Assembly: GCA_009667805.1 (NCBI GenBank)
Contig: CM019064.1
Span: 274,145,662 to 274,209,661 of the forward strand
From: Leptobrachium leishanense
Lineage: Eukaryota > Chordata > Amphibia > Anura > Megophryidae
Length of the DNA stretch: 64,000 bases
Reading direction: 5' to 3'
Shown: positions 11,651-23,689 of the stretch, piece after piece
Layout: every line of letters begins with the position of its first letter
How positions within the stretch are numbered: the stretch's first letter is position 1
Position numbers and translations under genes: made by a program
Notes under the pieces: generated by a model
Seen by the model: only the letters and a program-made list of their open reading frames with translations
Told to the model about the DNA's origin: nothing
The model's database searches: none

Positions 11651-12150
11651 GGAGACGCGTTCTAAGGTGGTTATTTCTTGATCAGAAAGTAAAATGCCAA
11701 TATGACATTACGAATTGTACATGGTGGTCCTACGTGCGTTTATAAATATATCATATATGTTAATTTCCTGTAAATAAAGAGAAAGCAACACCAAGAAAAT
11801 GTCACAGATCTTTGTAATTTTCCAAACTTTATTTTTACATCTATATTCGTATGGTTATGGTTTGATCTTTTGGTGTGTCGTTGTTGTGTAACATTACATT
11901 TCTGGGGATATGATGGGGTTATCCAGAAAGTACCAATCGACAAAATTGCCCGCAACAACAAACACCCATGAGGAGGAGTACCACCCACATATGAGGAGTG
12001 CAAATACCAGCACTTTATGAATAACCCCTTTAAACAAAAAGCCCTATTTAATGCGACAACATGGTAAAGCAGGGAATTGTCTGTCCATGTGCAGAGCTTT
12101 TTATTAGCAAACAGCAGGTGGACAAATATGTGGGTCCAGCCTTTTATAGA
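11651..12150. other. Intergenic sequence upstream of MSL3
   Basis: AT-rich sequence with no coding or repeat structure that I can recognise. It separates the MSL3 promoter from the transposon nest. Confidence 0.4.
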
Positions 12151-12299
12151 GATATGCTGAGCTGTATAACAGCAATCTCGCCAGAAACTGTGTTATACAT
12201 TAATACAGATTGTCAACTTTACAGTTGATCAGATAATGTCTTTTTATGTCATTATTGTCATGCATCAATATGGGGCGCGGTTCGGCTGTGTTAGCAATA

Positions 12300-12488
12300 G
12301 ATGTGCTAAATGTAACCAGAGGGAGCTGCAGGAGGAGGCAGAAAGCAGCAGCTTGACCTGAGGCGCATTAAGTGGCGCGTTCAGTTCCTCAGCAGCTGCT
12401 GAATTGTTCCATTGCAGCAGTTCAGTTTGCTGCAGCCGTCTCACTGAACACTTTGGCTGTGAATATGGAAGCAAAAGGGCAGAGGATT
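12300..12488. repeat. Left part of the foldback repeat that is the target of the 13-kb hAT-like unit
   Basis: Sequence with GTTCAGTTCCTCAGCAGCTG and TGGCTGTGAATATGGAAG recurs inverted at about 26190-26310. There it continues without interruption through the site where the big hAT-like unit is inserted here. Confidence 0.75.
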
Positions 12489-12599
12489 CAGGGCTCGAGT
12501 CGAGCGGGAACGCGCGGGAACAGCGTTCCCACACTTCTCCCACAGCGGGAACGCAGCGTTCCCGCTGTGGCCCGAGCCTGAAAGGCTGGAGCAGGCGGC

Positions 12600-12728
12600 C
12601 GCGTGCTTCCTGTTAGAACGGCCCGCTGACAAGGAAAGTGCCGTGGAGCCGCTCGCCTGGCTGTTTCATCGATCCCAGGCGAGCGGCTGCACTTCCTGTC
12701 AGCGGGCCGTTCTAACAGGAAGCACGCA
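12600..12728. repeat. GC-rich inverted repeat (hairpin) inside the hAT-like unit
   Basis: CGTGCTTCCTGTTAGAACGG near 12600 is repeated inverted near 12707-12726, with further pairing of GGCCCGCTGAC and CCGCTCGCCTGG around a short centre at about 12665. A similar hairpin occurs at 17088-17262 in a different hAT-like element. Confidence 0.8.
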
Positions 12729-12940
12729 ACCGCCGGGCGCACACCGCAGAGAGGTGAGCTGGGGACAATATCCAGGTAATCTCTTATTTTAGCGTTTTTT
12801 ATTCCCTATGGAAGAACCAAGCGTCTTAAATTCCAGCCACTGCTGAACACCTTGCAACAAATGTTTATAAACACAATGTTGCAAATTGAAGTAATTGCAG
12901 ACAGCTGGAAAAAAAAGCTACTGTTAGGCTTTCCCTGCAC

Positions 12941-15265
12941 AACTGAGATTACCATACATTTCTATGAAGTATTTTGGCGTATTTAACCCCTTAGTGACCA
13001 GACAGTGTTACGATTGTCTGTCCGTAAGTGCCCACTGCTGTTTTTACGTTTCTGCTCCGTTGTGCATCATATCGAATAATTTACTTTAAATAAAATTTAA
13101 GAAATATGATGAAAAAAATGGATAACCCACACTTTTTCAAAATTTAATCCCCAAAATAAAAAAACTATCAAAATTGTCCTGAGATTAGAAAAACAAAATT
13201 TTTACATGTTTTTCCTTTTGACCCCTTCACTGCTGAGCTCATGTTGACTCTTTAATTGAGGTTTAAACATGATGAGCATAAAATATTTTTGTTTGCTGCT
13301 CTGGATTGGGAGATCCAAAGGATCCCCCTAGCACCACTTGGCAGCTAGTGGGTTAACTGGCCGACTAATGTAAATGCACATACGGCGGCGACGTCAGTGG
13401 GTGGGGAGATGATTCAGAGGCTTAGCTGGTATCCAAGATGTCCGCCACTTCCGAGTTCGAATAACGATTTGGCACCTAAGGGGCTAAAGAGAGCCACCAC
13501 TGAAAAGGGCAGACTGTGCCCTCATCAGCGGTGCCACTCTTTCTCTTCTATGTGGAGCTGTTTGTTTCACATTTAACAATGCTGGCGCTGGGGGGGCGCC
13601 ATCGCCGGGCCCATAAATACATGGGGCAGGCTTCAAGCATGCCAGACCATCGTGGGAGCCAGAGAGGTGAGTATAGTGAGGAAAGGGAAGTTAAAAGGAC
13701 CATACGTCCTTAGTACATCCTGAGGAAAATTCCCCAGACCATGTATGTCAGTGGTCCTTAATGGGTTAATTATTGCCGGTATTTGAGACTTATATTAGGA
13801 AGCCTAGACACACCAAGAGGGTCTCATATACCTTATAGGGGGACATGGGAACACTGGACTGAATTCTGCCTGGGTGGAGGCACTACAGACCCAACAGAAA
13901 ACACAATACACCTCTATGAAGTATTTTAGCGTATTTAATTATTGTCGGTATTTGAGACTTATATTAGGAAGCCTAGACACACCAAGAGGGTCTCCTATAC
14001 CTTATAGGGGGACATGGGAACACTGGGCTGAATTCTGCCTGGGTGGAGGCACTATAGACCCAACAGAGATTACCATCCACCTCTATGAAGTATTTTAGCG
14101 TATTTAATTATTGTCGGTATTTGAGACTTATATTAGGAAGCCTAGACACACAAAGAGGGTCTCCTATACCTTATAGGGGGACATGGGAACACTGGGCTGA
14201 ATTCTGCCTGGGTGGAGGCACTATAGACCCAACAGAGATTACCATCCACCTCTATGAAGTATTTTAGCGTATTTAATTATTGTCGGTATTTGAGACTTAT
14301 ATTAGGAAGCCTAGACACACCAAGAGGGTCTCAAATACCTTATAGGGGGACATGGGAACACTGGACTGAATTCTGCCTGGGTGGAGGCACTATAGACCCA
14401 ACAGAAATCACAATCCACCTCTATGAAGTATTAGCGTATTTAATTATTGTCGGTATTTTAGACTTATATTAGGAAGCCTAGACACACCAAGAGGGTCTCA
14501 TATACCTTATAGGGGGACATGGGAACACTGGACTGAATTCTGCCTGGGTGGAGGCACTACAGACCCAACAGAAATCACAATCCACCTCTATGAAATATTT
14601 TAGTGTATTTAATTATTGTCGGTATTTGAGACTTATATTAAGACGCCTAGACACACCAAGAGGGTCTCAAATACCTTATGGGGGGGACATGGGAACACTG
14701 GACTGAATTCTGCTTGGGTGGAGGCACTATAGACCCAACAGAAATCACAATCCACCTCTATGAAGTATTTTAGCGTATTTAATTATTGTCGGTATTTTAG
14801 ACTTATATTAGGAAGCCTAGACACACCAAGAGGGTCTCAAATACCTTAAAGGGGGACATGGGTCTATAGTACCTCCACCCAGGCAGAATTCAGTCCAGTG
14901 TTCCCATATCCCCCTATAAGGTATATGAGACCCTCTTGGCGTGTCTAGGCTTCCTAATAGAAGTCTAAAATACCAACAATAATTAAATACGCTAAAATAC
15001 TTCATAGAGGTGGATTGTGTTTTCTGTTGGGTCTATAGTACCTCCACCCAGGCAGAATTCAGTCCAGTGTTCCCAACAGAAAACACAATCCACCTCTATG
15101 AAGTATTTTAGCGTATTTAATTATTGTTGGTATTTTAGACTTCTATTAGGAAGCCTAGACACGCCAAGAGGGTCTCATATACCTTATAGGGGGATATGGG
15201 AACACTGGGCTGAATTCTGCCTGGGTGGAGGCACTATAGACACGACAGAAATCACAATCTACCTC
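12941..15265. repeat. Satellite array, 167-170-bp monomer, with an inverted block
   Basis: About six full direct copies have monomer starts (TAATTATTG) at 13768, 13936, 14105, 14274, 14441, 14610 and 14780, spacing 167-170 bp. From about 14862 to 15072 the monomer is in reverse orientation, then turns forward again, making a palindromic junction. The piggyBac-like MITE interrupts the first copy. The monomer happens to be open in one frame, but this looks like chance. Confidence 0.9.
12987..13765. mobile_element. piggyBac-like MITE with TTAA duplication, inside the 168-bp satellite
   Basis: It is flanked by TTAA at 12983-12986 and 13766-13769. The ends are CCCCTTAGTGACCAGAC and, inverted, CCCATTAAGGACCACTGAC. 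It lies exactly in the TTTAATTATTG site of the satellite monomer. 779 bp, no coding potential. Confidence 0.8.
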
Positions 15266-15479
15266 TATGCTGGGCCGGATTTGCACCTCAGGAGCCTGTA
15301 GGCACAGAAATGTGGAGCGCCCTACCCCCCCCCCCAAACAAACTAAAAAGAAACATTCCAAAATTACTATTTAAATTTTTGTTTTGAGGCTAAGAAAACA
15401 AAAAATAATTTAAAAAAAATCAAAAACTGTTTTTCTCCACGCTCAAATCAAAAGAAGAGGCAAAATCTGTTGCCTTTTG

Positions 15480-15830
15480 TTGAATTAGTTACAGTTACAA
15501 GTATTTATAAAGCGCCAACAAATTCCTTAGTGCTGTACAATTGGGGAAACAGAATAACAAATATACATATATGTTAGACACGGAACAGAAGGAGGGAGGA
15601 CCCTGCTCGAGAGCTTACAATCTAAGAGGAGAAGGATGGCACATTAGGTGAGGATGAATAGGGTATTTGAACTAGCGTGTTGCATGAGGACTGAATGGGA
15701 AGATGGAGCAAGAAATGTGCAGTGGGGGATCATGGAGTGAGCCGATAGGCTTCTCTATAGTAATGCGTTTTCAGAGACTTCTTGAAGGACTGGAGAAATG
15801 GGCAAGTCTGCCATTGTGGTGGAGGGAGCA
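15480..15830 (+). repeat. Dispersed repeat of unassigned family
   Basis: The stretch starting near AAGTATTTATAAAGCGCCAA and containing CTCGAGAGCTTACAATCTAA resembles a repeat common in amphibian and fish genomes. It lies between the satellite and a hAT-like element. Assignment is from general familiarity only. Confidence 0.4.
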
Positions 15831-15855
15831 GTGGCGTCACTAGGGTTGGTGTCAC

Positions 15856-17331
15856 CAGGGGCGGATCCAGACACAGGTTTCGGGGGGGGCAGTCTACCAG
15901 TTTTGGCTAAGAGCTGGTGTTGGGTTCGCTGTGACAGTGTGACATCCAGGGCCCCGGGTGGCGATCGGGTGGGCCCCGGACGCATGGTGCTGCCGGCTGG
16001 CCGAGTGCCAGTAGCTCCAGCGGTACCCGGCGCAGTTGTGGCTGATCAGGGGGCAGGGCACGGCGTGATGACACGGAGCCGCCGGGACCCTTAAATCAGG
16101 AGCGCGCGCTGTACGCCTTGCCGTGGAGTTTCATTCCCGCATCGCTGCTTTACTGAAATATTGTGTATACTCGTTACTGACCCTGCTTTGTTTTGAGGAC
16201 CCAATCTGTTGTGGATTTTGCCTGCCTATACGACTATTCTCTTTCTCTGTGCCCGTCTGGTGTATCTGCTGCTGGTGTGTGCTATTGATCCTGCCACATA
16301 TAGTAGCGCAGTACAAGTGTCTACACGTTGCTGACCAGGTTTGTTATCACGATTGTTCTCTCTCTGTACCCCTGTCTGTTGTGTCTGCCATCAGGTGTTT
16401 TTCTGGTGCGCTTCCATCCTGCTATGTACTGTAGCGCAGTACAAACTTATATAGAACTCGGCCTGTGGTGTATATTGCTGGTGCGGTCTCTCTGGCCTTT
16501 GTGGCTGCTAGAGTTTAGGGTTTAGTGGTCCCAACCATCCTAAGGATCGGAGGTTTAGAGGTCTGTCACCAGGTATCCTACCAGGTCTGTCCTAAAGAAC
16601 GTTACAGACAGGCAGAGACGTGCCTAATCGCAAGCTGTGCTCGTTACACTCACACTTCCCAGAACATTGCACAGGGTCTGCCCTCATGTGGTTCATGAGC
16701 CCTGCGAACCCTTTCCATGCGAGGGGCAAAGGGTACCCCACCTCCCAGCACATACCCTTTGCAGCTATGCAGTGTAGGGTTACCCAGGTGTGGGCTGCCC
16801 AGTGCACCCTTTCCATGCTGCCAAAACACGTGGCACCCTATCTGCACAGCCCTGCAAAGCCTTTCCATTCCATGGGCCAGGGTACCCCCCCTCCAAGCTC
16901 ACATGAATATATTGCCCCCAGCTCACATATGGATATATTGCCCCCAGCTCATATGAATATATTTGCCCCCCAGATATTTTTGCCCCCACATGGATATATT
17001 TGCCCCCCAGCTCACCTCTCCTCTGCCATCTGGTCTGCTCTGCCAGGCCCCTCCGAGTCATTGCCGGCGGTCGCGTGCTTTTCCTCCTACGAGCGCCCGC
17101 CAGCATAAAGCTCTGCCGCTCGCTTGGGATCTGTCAACCAGCCAGCTGTGATCTTGCGAGATCGCCGAGTTCACGTGAACTCCGCAATCTCGGGAGATTG
17201 CAGCTGGCTGTTGGATCCCAGGCGAGCGGCAGAGCTTCCTGGCAGCGGCCGCTCGTAGGAGGATAGTAACGCAGCGGCTGGCAATATTTTTGCGGGGGCA
17301 ATTGCCTCGTTGCCCCCCCGATCGGCTCCTG
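15856..17331. mobile_element. hAT-like element, 8-bp duplication GGTGTCAC
   Basis: It starts CAGGGGCGGATCCAGACAC and ends with the inverse of CAGGAGCCGATCGGGG, flanked by GGTGTCAC at 15848-15855 and 17332-17339. 1476 bp, non-autonomous. It carries a short array (about 16890-17025) of the monomer seen at large scale at 23690-25250, and a GC-rich hairpin at 17088-17262. Its target is a CAGTGGCGTCACTAGG-type repeat (15831-15855 plus 17332-17370). Confidence 0.85.
16890..17025. repeat. Short minisatellite with ATATTGCCCCCAGCTCA monomer
   Basis: About five imperfect copies of AGCTCACATGAATATATTGC-type units. Read on the other strand this is the CATGAGCTGGGGGCAATAT monomer of the big array at 23690. 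Confidence 0.8.
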
Positions 17332-17439
17332 GGTGTCACCCGGTGAGGTAACTCATGGTATCACCCCCCCCCCGAGTTTTACAGTTTCTTTTTTTAACTA
17401 CTCTTACTCATAACTCAGTACTCCCATATAACACTGAAT

Positions 17440-17820
17440 GCTCATACACATTGCGCACATTACTGTGAGATTTATTGCTGTGGAGCTCTGTGATATGCTC
17501 ACACACAAATTTTGGTGAACTGCCAGCAAGTACGATGCCTGTTCGAAGGCAGTGAAAGTCCCCATAGAGAAGTAATGGTTAATCTAATCAGAGAACACCG
17601 AACAGCAGAGAAATGTTCTGATGTCCAGTGGTTTGATTCGGCAGGTTTATTCAGGCGAACACCATAGGTTTCAATGTTAAAAATATTCCCGTTTTTCTCA
17701 GCACCTATTACACACACTGACGTCCGTAACGCGATCATCTCACTCAAATACGGGACGGGTTTGGGGTGGAATATTAGAAGCTCCTTTCGGGCGCAGTGAT
17801 CCCACACTTGGTCTCCCTTT
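17440..17820. repeat. Mixed repeat remnants
   Basis: 17440-17510 holds a copy of the GTGGAGCTCTGTGATATGCT monomer found in arrays at 22330 and 59620. 17510-17710 matches 57175-57435, sharing CAATGTTAAAAATATTCCCG. No coding capacity. Confidence 0.6.
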
Positions 17821-19744
17821 TATAACAATATTTTGCAAGGGGAGGAACCTTGCACCTCATACCGGCCCATCGCGTTGTTAAAAACCAACCTGAAACTGCT
17901 CTCCACTATTATGGCTTGCCGCCTACAGCGACCTCTCGCACGTCTTGTGAGCCCCCAACAAACTGGCTTTCTTTCTGGCCGACATTCTACTACGAACATA
18001 CGCAAGGCTATAGCGGCCATATGGTCCTCCTCCCTTACTCCCCACGCCTCCAATCTTCTATTGAGTTGTGACGCCGATAAAGCGTTCGACAGGATATCCT
18101 GGGCTTAGAGAGATTAAGTTCCACCACTCTGAGAAGTTGTTCTTAACCCGATTTTGCGCGCGCTACCGCAACCCTTCCACAGTGGTCACCGCGAATGGAC
18201 TCCACTCTGCCCCCTTCGTGCTAGAGAGGGGAACCAGACAGGGGTGCCCCTTATCGCCGTTACTGTTTAAACTCGCCCTGGAACCCCTCCTCCGCATCAG
18301 AGACATGCCCGGCAATCACTGGTATCAGTTTGTCCTCCTCTGTAACTCCTGAAAGTGGTAGCTTTCGCAGATGACCTGCTCCTGTTTCTTTCGAACCCGG
18401 CATCCACTATCGACGTGATTTGATTAATTTCACTCGGCCTCGGGTTTCCAAATTAATTACACTAAGACTATTGCTTTGCCCCTGGGACCGAAACCGCAGG
18501 GCGACTGGCTCAGACAGTTTCCCTTTTCATGGATCCCCACACCTTCCATTAAATACCTAGGGATCGTCCTACCGGCGGACCTTTCACACTTATATAGTCT
18601 CAATATTTACCCTCATTTAACCCAAACTAAGCAGCTCTTGTTGGCGTGGAGTTCTCTCCCTCTGTGCTATTTAGGAAAGGCCGCACTCATTAAAATGACC
18701 TTGTTCCCCAAATTGCTCTAGCCTCTGCAGGTCTTGCCTCTATTATTGAAACCCACAGACCTCCGTATATTACATAGGCAATATGCGGCATTCATTTGGC
18801 AAGGTAAACGAGCGCGCATTCCACTCCCCGCGCTCCAACAGCCGCTAGATAAGGGAGGTATTAATTTCCCAAACATATTTGATTATAATTTAGCGGCCCT
18901 ATACCGTTATGCTGCTGACTGGTTGATTGGCACTTCACACTTTGTACCCTTACATGTCGAACAGGCATTGCTCCTCTCATCTTCCCTATTGGCATTCCTT
19001 CACCAAAGCTCGCCCATTGCCCCCTCCAGTCTGCGCTCTAATCCACTATTTTCCTCTACGAAAGTAGCTTGGATCAAGATTCGCAAGCTCCTTCAGTTGA
19101 CCTGGAAAACGTCTTTGTGGTCCCCTATGCTATCCTTCACAACCCTCACATTCAAAACGTCTCCCCTGCTCCGATTTTTCACACCTTGGCTCAACGTGGT
19201 TTTACCCATCTTCATCATTACATTGATGGAGTATCGAGCGTGCCGTATTCTTATACGACCCTAAAGGACCGAATTGCACCTCCTAGACATACACCCGGTA
19301 TTTTATTTACAAATAAAACTATTTCTCCTTACCCAATTAAGCGCACTATACCCTAATGATCTAGCTAATCCACTGGACACGCATTTACTAGCCCACCCTT
19401 TGTCCCCCTGTACCTCTGCTACTTACACGCTCTTGCAATCTTCGCTACCTACCAAGCTCCCGTGGGCAGCAATAACTAGATGGAGCTCTCCGTGCATGAC
19501 TTGATAGGGTCCACCTTACTATCCAGACGCTCCCTCCCTTCGGCTAACTACTGGGATATGTTCTATAGAATACTCCATCAAGCATATATGGCGCCCGACA
19601 GAACGGCTCGGGCTGGACTATCGCTTACCGCAAACTGTTTAAAATGTCAGGGTGCCCAGGCCGACTTGCGCCATTGCTTATGGGCATGCCCCTTCATTCA
19701 ACTGTTCTGGGACACAATACGACAATTTGGTTTACAGGTTCTCC

Positions 19745-20918
19745 CAGGGGTCAAGTCCTGGCAAAAAAGTGAGGGAACTCACCTAAGAATTCCACAACCC
19801 CCATTACCTGAAGAAGAAAAAAAGTGTATGTGTCTGTGTATATATATATATATATATATATCTCCTGAGAATCATGTATAACCAGGCACAGGCCTCCAGA
19901 ATTATATATGTATGCACAGGCTGACCCCCCAGAATAATATACCCAGGCTGACCCCCAGAATAATATGCACAGGCTGACCCCCAGAATAATATGCACACAG
20001 AATAATATGCACAGCTGACCCCCAGAATAATATACCCAGGCTGACCCCCAGAATAATATGCCCAGGCTGACCCCCAGAATAATATACCCAGGCTGACCCC
20101 CAGAATAATATGCCCAGGCTGACCCCCAGAATAATATGCCCAGGCTGACCCCCAGAATAATATACCCAGGCTGACCCCCAGAATAATATGCACAGGCTGA
20201 CCCCAGAATAATATACCCAGGCTGACCCCAGAATAATATACCCAGGCTGGCCCCAGAATAATATGCCCAGGCTGACCCCCAGAATAATATGCCCAGGCTG
20301 ACCCCCAGAATAATATACCCAGGCTGACCCCAGAATAATATGCACAGGCTGACCCCCAGAATAATATACCCAGGCTGACCCCCAGAATAATATACCAGGC
20401 TGACCCCCAGAATAATATGCACAGGCTGACCCCCAGAATAATATAACCAGGCTGACCCCCAGAATAATATACCCAGGCTGACCCCCAGAATAATATACCC
20501 AGGCTGACCCCCAGAATAATATGCACAGGCTGACCCCAGAATAATATAACCAGGCTGACCCCCAGAATTATACTTACCCAGCAGCTCAGACCTCCCGCGC
20601 CGCGTCTTCCTCCCTGCTCCTGCACGCTGCTGCCGGTGTTCCCCAGCCCTCTGTAGGCTATGACACGTCTAGCGAGATCTCGGCTGCAGGCCGCGTCACA
20701 GCCTTCCCAGGGCTGGGGACGACGGCCGCGCACAGGAAGCAGATAGGCAGGCGGTCAGGGAACGCAGCCAGTCGAGGGGGCTGCTAGCGGAATGCGGTTT
20801 AACGCATTCCGCTAGCAGCCACAGTGATAAGTCGGCCGACAGCGGAAACATGCGTTCCCGCAACATTCCCGCTGCGGGAGAAGTGCGGGAACGGCGTTCC
20901 CGCAGGACTCGAGCCGTG
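19745..20918. mobile_element. hAT-like element in L1, 8-bp duplication GGTTCTCC, reverse-oriented relative of the 13-kb unit
   Basis: The left end CAGGGGTCAAGTCCTGG equals the right end of the 13-kb unit. The inverted right end CACGGCTCGAGTCCTGCGGG equals its left end. GGTTCTCC flanks it at 19737-19744 and 20919-20926 and the L1 frame continues on both sides, proving insertion. Its body is a TA run, a C-rich minisatellite, and GC-rich sequence with a hairpin at about 20787-20820. Non-autonomous. Confidence 0.9.
19905..20575. repeat. Minisatellite, 24-26-bp monomer GGCTGACCCCCAGAATAATA
   Basis: About 26 near-identical tandem units, with variants at the ACCCA/GCACA position. It leaves open frames up to 309 codons on the minus strand that are not genes. 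The same core (TATATTATTCTGGGGGTC on the other strand) recurs at 25254-25395. Confidence 0.95.
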
Positions 20919-21689
20919 GGTTCTCCAGCTGGAACTCCCTTTAACCCCGGAATGGACCATCTTTAATCGTCTGACCCCTCCCACCCCCGGTCTTTTGATG
21001 AATGCCATCGGTTTTGGCTTACTCTGCTAGCCCCGGCCGGCAAGAAAGCGATCTTGTCCCAAAGGATCTCCGCTTCCCCTCCTTCCTTTCGCATGGTTTA
21101 CGAGAGAATATATGCCGTATTTGTGGCAGACTGGACTGAGGCTTTGGTATCTCAGGAAAAGAGGACTCAGTCCTTCTTTTCCAAGTGGTCCCCCTTTATT
21201 CGTACTCTTCCATGCGAAACCAAGGACTCTTTGCAACGTACCTTTTTCTGTGCTCCCTGGCACTCTTTGCGGTTGCTGCGAGGTACACCGCCGATCCCAC
21301 AAGGTCCTCCTGACCACCCCTTAACCCGTTTTCTGGCCTCCTCCCCCACAGACACTATAGCTATCTGCACATAACCACCCTTTTGCCTCTTGGTGGAATT
21401 CACTCATGTAGATAATGGTGGAGATGGCAGTTCACGTACGGAATACCTGGACTTGATCTAATTGGTTTCGGTACAATTGTATTATGACTTCTTCGTTTAA
21501 CGGCTGGATGCCATGTTTGTGTGGTTTTCATATCTGTCGTTGTTGTAGAATATGACGTCTGTTTGATTTTCTTTGTGCTGATCCAAGATAAATAAAAATA
21601 TTTTTTAACAAAGTAACCAGTTCCCAGTTCTTATATTTTTTTTTAATAAGTGTACCCGTAGAATAACCAGAAAGGCTCGGATGATAACA

Positions 21690-21944
21690 TGTGAAAAAAA
21701 ATAACTTTACACGCTGTAGATGATTAGAAAGTCCAATTTTTTGTTATAGCATTCTGGTAGGACATGACGTAATACATATAATAATGTTATATTATGAATC
21801 TTTCGAGTCTGCTGTAAAAAGTGATATATAATGTGCCTGTGTCGTATAATAAAACATGACTTCAAATCACATTTAAACATGATGAGCAAAACCGGTAAAA
21901 ATAAGCTCGGCACACAGAGGTGAAATGGCTCAGCAGCGAAGGGG
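21690..21944 (-). mobile_element. Fragment of piggyBac-like MITE
   Basis: Reverse-oriented partial copy of the left third of the MITE at 30240-31441, sharing the CGCTGCTGAG / CTCAGCAGCG end and the ACCTCTGTG region. It is bordered by TTAA at 21945-21948. The other end is missing. Confidence 0.7.
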
Positions 21945-22184
21945 TTAAATTCACTATTTTATTCACCGCTTTTCGCAGACGTCAGATAACTGCTGCAGAG
22001 ACTCCAATTTTCACAAATTACGGTGACGATTCGCTAAATAGAGAATTCACCATATTTTTGGCAAAATGGATTCGCCGAAATGTGGCGAAAAGCAAAGGGT
22101 CTAAAGGTGAATAGACCCTTTAGTTTCTAACTTCCTAAAATGCATAAACCAAGGGAAATACAATAAAAAATAAACAGTGTGGCA

Positions 22185-23110
22185 TTGAGCCTATCCCTTA
22201 ACCCCTAAAGTGCCATTAATTGAGGGAGAACATTAAATGAATACACTGTGAAATATGTAGCCTGCCCAGGCCCGGACTGGGACAAAAAATAGGCCCGGAC
22301 ATTTTGGATTGAGCAGTCCACTTTTTTTTTTCTACACAGCGCACATTACTGTGAGTTTCATTGCTGTGGAGCTCTGTGATATGCTCATACACATTGCACA
22401 TTACCGTGGAGCTCTATGGCACCCTCATACACACTGCACATTACTGTGGAGCTCTGTGACACCCTGTAAAACACCACGCAGCAGTGTTTAGGAGGGTGTC
22501 ACAGAGCACCACAGTAACGTGCAGTGTTTAGGAAGGTGTCAGAGCTCCATAGTAAACACTGCACATTACTGTGGAGCTGTGGCCCTGTGAACTTCTATGG
22601 CAACTGGCCCCTTCTGATTCCACAGGGTGCACCATGTGCCGCCCTAGGCCCTGGCGGCTGATGTCACGCGGCGTGCCCTGTGACCTAATCAGAGGGAGCC
22701 CCCGTTGACTTGCTCACATAGTGCGTTGCGTGACGTCTGCCGCAAGGGCATAGGGCAGCGGACGTCATGCGCCGTGCCCTGTGACCTAATCAGCGGGGGC
22801 CGGCGGCCAGCCGGCTCCCGCTGACTAGGTCATAGGGTGCTTCGGATGCGATCTTAAAGTCAGCCTAGGCTGCTTCTCAGTGCGGCTGGTTATGATGACG
22901 GCCGTCTGGCCCGAGAGGCTAGCTGCAAACGCCCAGCATGCCGGATGGCCACTCTGGGCCAGAGCCTACACGTTAACCCATAAAATGGCGGTAATCAAGG
23001 GAAAACATGAAATGTATACACTGAAGCATGTAGCCTATCCATTAACCCCTAAAATGGCATTAAGAGAAAAAGCTAAATTAATACACAATGTGATATACTG
23101 TATAGTCTGA
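22185..23110. repeat. Tandem repeat of about 75 bp interrupted by a hAT-like element
   Basis: Units with GTAGCC...CCTTAACCCCTAAAATGGCA and ATACACTG are seen at about 22187-22266, 22963-23035 and 23036-23110. The hAT-like element lies between the first and second. Confidence 0.65.
22267..22962. mobile_element. hAT-like element, decayed 8-bp duplication
   Basis: It opens CAGGCCCGGACTGGGAC and closes with the inverse of CTGGCCCAGAGTGGCC. The flanks AGCCTGCC and AGCCTACA agree at 5-6 of 8 positions. It contains a 40-50-bp minisatellite (about 22330-22560, TGCACATTACTGTGGAGCTC) and GC-rich inverted sequence. It sits inside a tandem repeat of about 75 bp (22185-23110). Confidence 0.7.
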
Positions 23111-23199
23111 GCGTTAACCCATTTCAACCATGTGGAGAAAAAAAACCTTGAGCAAAAAACTGTGAAAGGTGAAAGTGAAATAACTCATAGATTTGTTAA

Positions 23200-23470
23200 T
23201 AACTCAGTTATTTAGGGGTTAATAACGCAGTTATTTAGGGGTTAATGACAGCAGATATTTAGGGGTTAATGACAGCAGTTATTTAGGGGTTAATGACAGC
23301 AGTTATTTAGGGGTTAATGACAGCAGTTATTTAGGGGTTAATAACAGCAGTTATTTAGGGGTTAATAACAGCAGTTATTTAAGGTAGTATTGTGTAATGT
23401 TAGTTATAACAATTGTTTTTTCATCTGAGTAGTGAAGGGATTAATAACAGCAGTTATTTAAGGTAGTTTT
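23200..23470. repeat. Minisatellite, 24-bp monomer CAGTTATTTAGGGGTTAATG
   Basis: About eight tandem copies between 23200 and 23385, with one further copy near 23440-23465 after a short interruption. No coding capacity. Confidence 0.85.
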
Positions 23471-23689
23471 GTGTAATGGTTTGAGGAAAAACACAACAAT
23501 TCTGTAAAATACCTATAGCAGTGAATTTGTTGAGTCAGTAAAACTCGGTATGGGAGGAGAAACTCAAAGCTTTCTTGCAACATTGTATAAATATTGACTT
23601 CACAGCAGCAGCTCTGAGAATAAAAGACGCTAAAATACTAAATTGGCTTGATGGTCTTAATAAAAGACGCTAAAATAAGAGATTACCCA

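Larger units (their letters stand above)
17822..21611 (+). pseudogene. L1-type LINE, ORF2 remnant, 5'-truncated and split by a hAT-like element
   Basis: Reverse transcriptase motifs are readable across several frames: SYRPIALLKTNLKLLS, QTGFLSGRHSTTN, CDADKAFDRISW (about 17850-18105), GTRQGCPLSPLLFKLALEPL (about 18232-18290) and VAFADDLLLF (about 18357). A C-terminal zinc-finger-like CLKCQ...LRHCLWACPFIQLFW follows (about 19640-19715). The ORF breaks at 19744 and resumes at 20927 through ...NAIGFGLL... to a C-terminus near 21374. The 3' end is AT-rich with AATAAAAATA near 21590. Frameshifts and stops make it dead. The zinc-finger tail and RT type fit the L1 clade. Confidence 0.85.
12775..23687. 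mobile_element. 10.9-kb nested element with 29-bp inverted ends and 9-bp duplication CAATATCCA
   Basis: The left end starts GGTAATCTCTTATTTTAGCG; the right end is its inverse, 28 of 29 positions identical. Both sides are flanked by CAATATCCA (12766-12774 and 23688-23696). The flanks are monomers of the same G-rich minisatellite, so this inserted into the array of the surrounding hAT-like unit. A 9-bp duplication is typical of Mutator-like elements; an 8-bp hAT reading is also possible. The bulk of its length is later insertions. No transposase of its own was found. Confidence 0.7.

Noticed and set aside
12265..12742. Overlapping open frames on both strands
   Set aside because: GC-rich hairpin region of the hAT-like unit; no conserved protein and several frames overlap.
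13874..15301. Repeated open frame MKYFSVFNYCRYLRLILGSL
   Set aside because: Once per satellite monomer; interrupted in some copies and present inverted, so not a gene.
16123..16525. Cys-rich open frames of 65-103 codons
   Set aside because: Inside the hAT-like element at 15856-17331; no signal of selection and opposite-strand frames also open.
19751..20733. Minus-strand open frames up to 309 codons (YIILGVSLGILFWG repeats)
   Set aside because: All overlap the C-rich minisatellite; two frames are open at once because the monomer lacks stops. No start context or family match.
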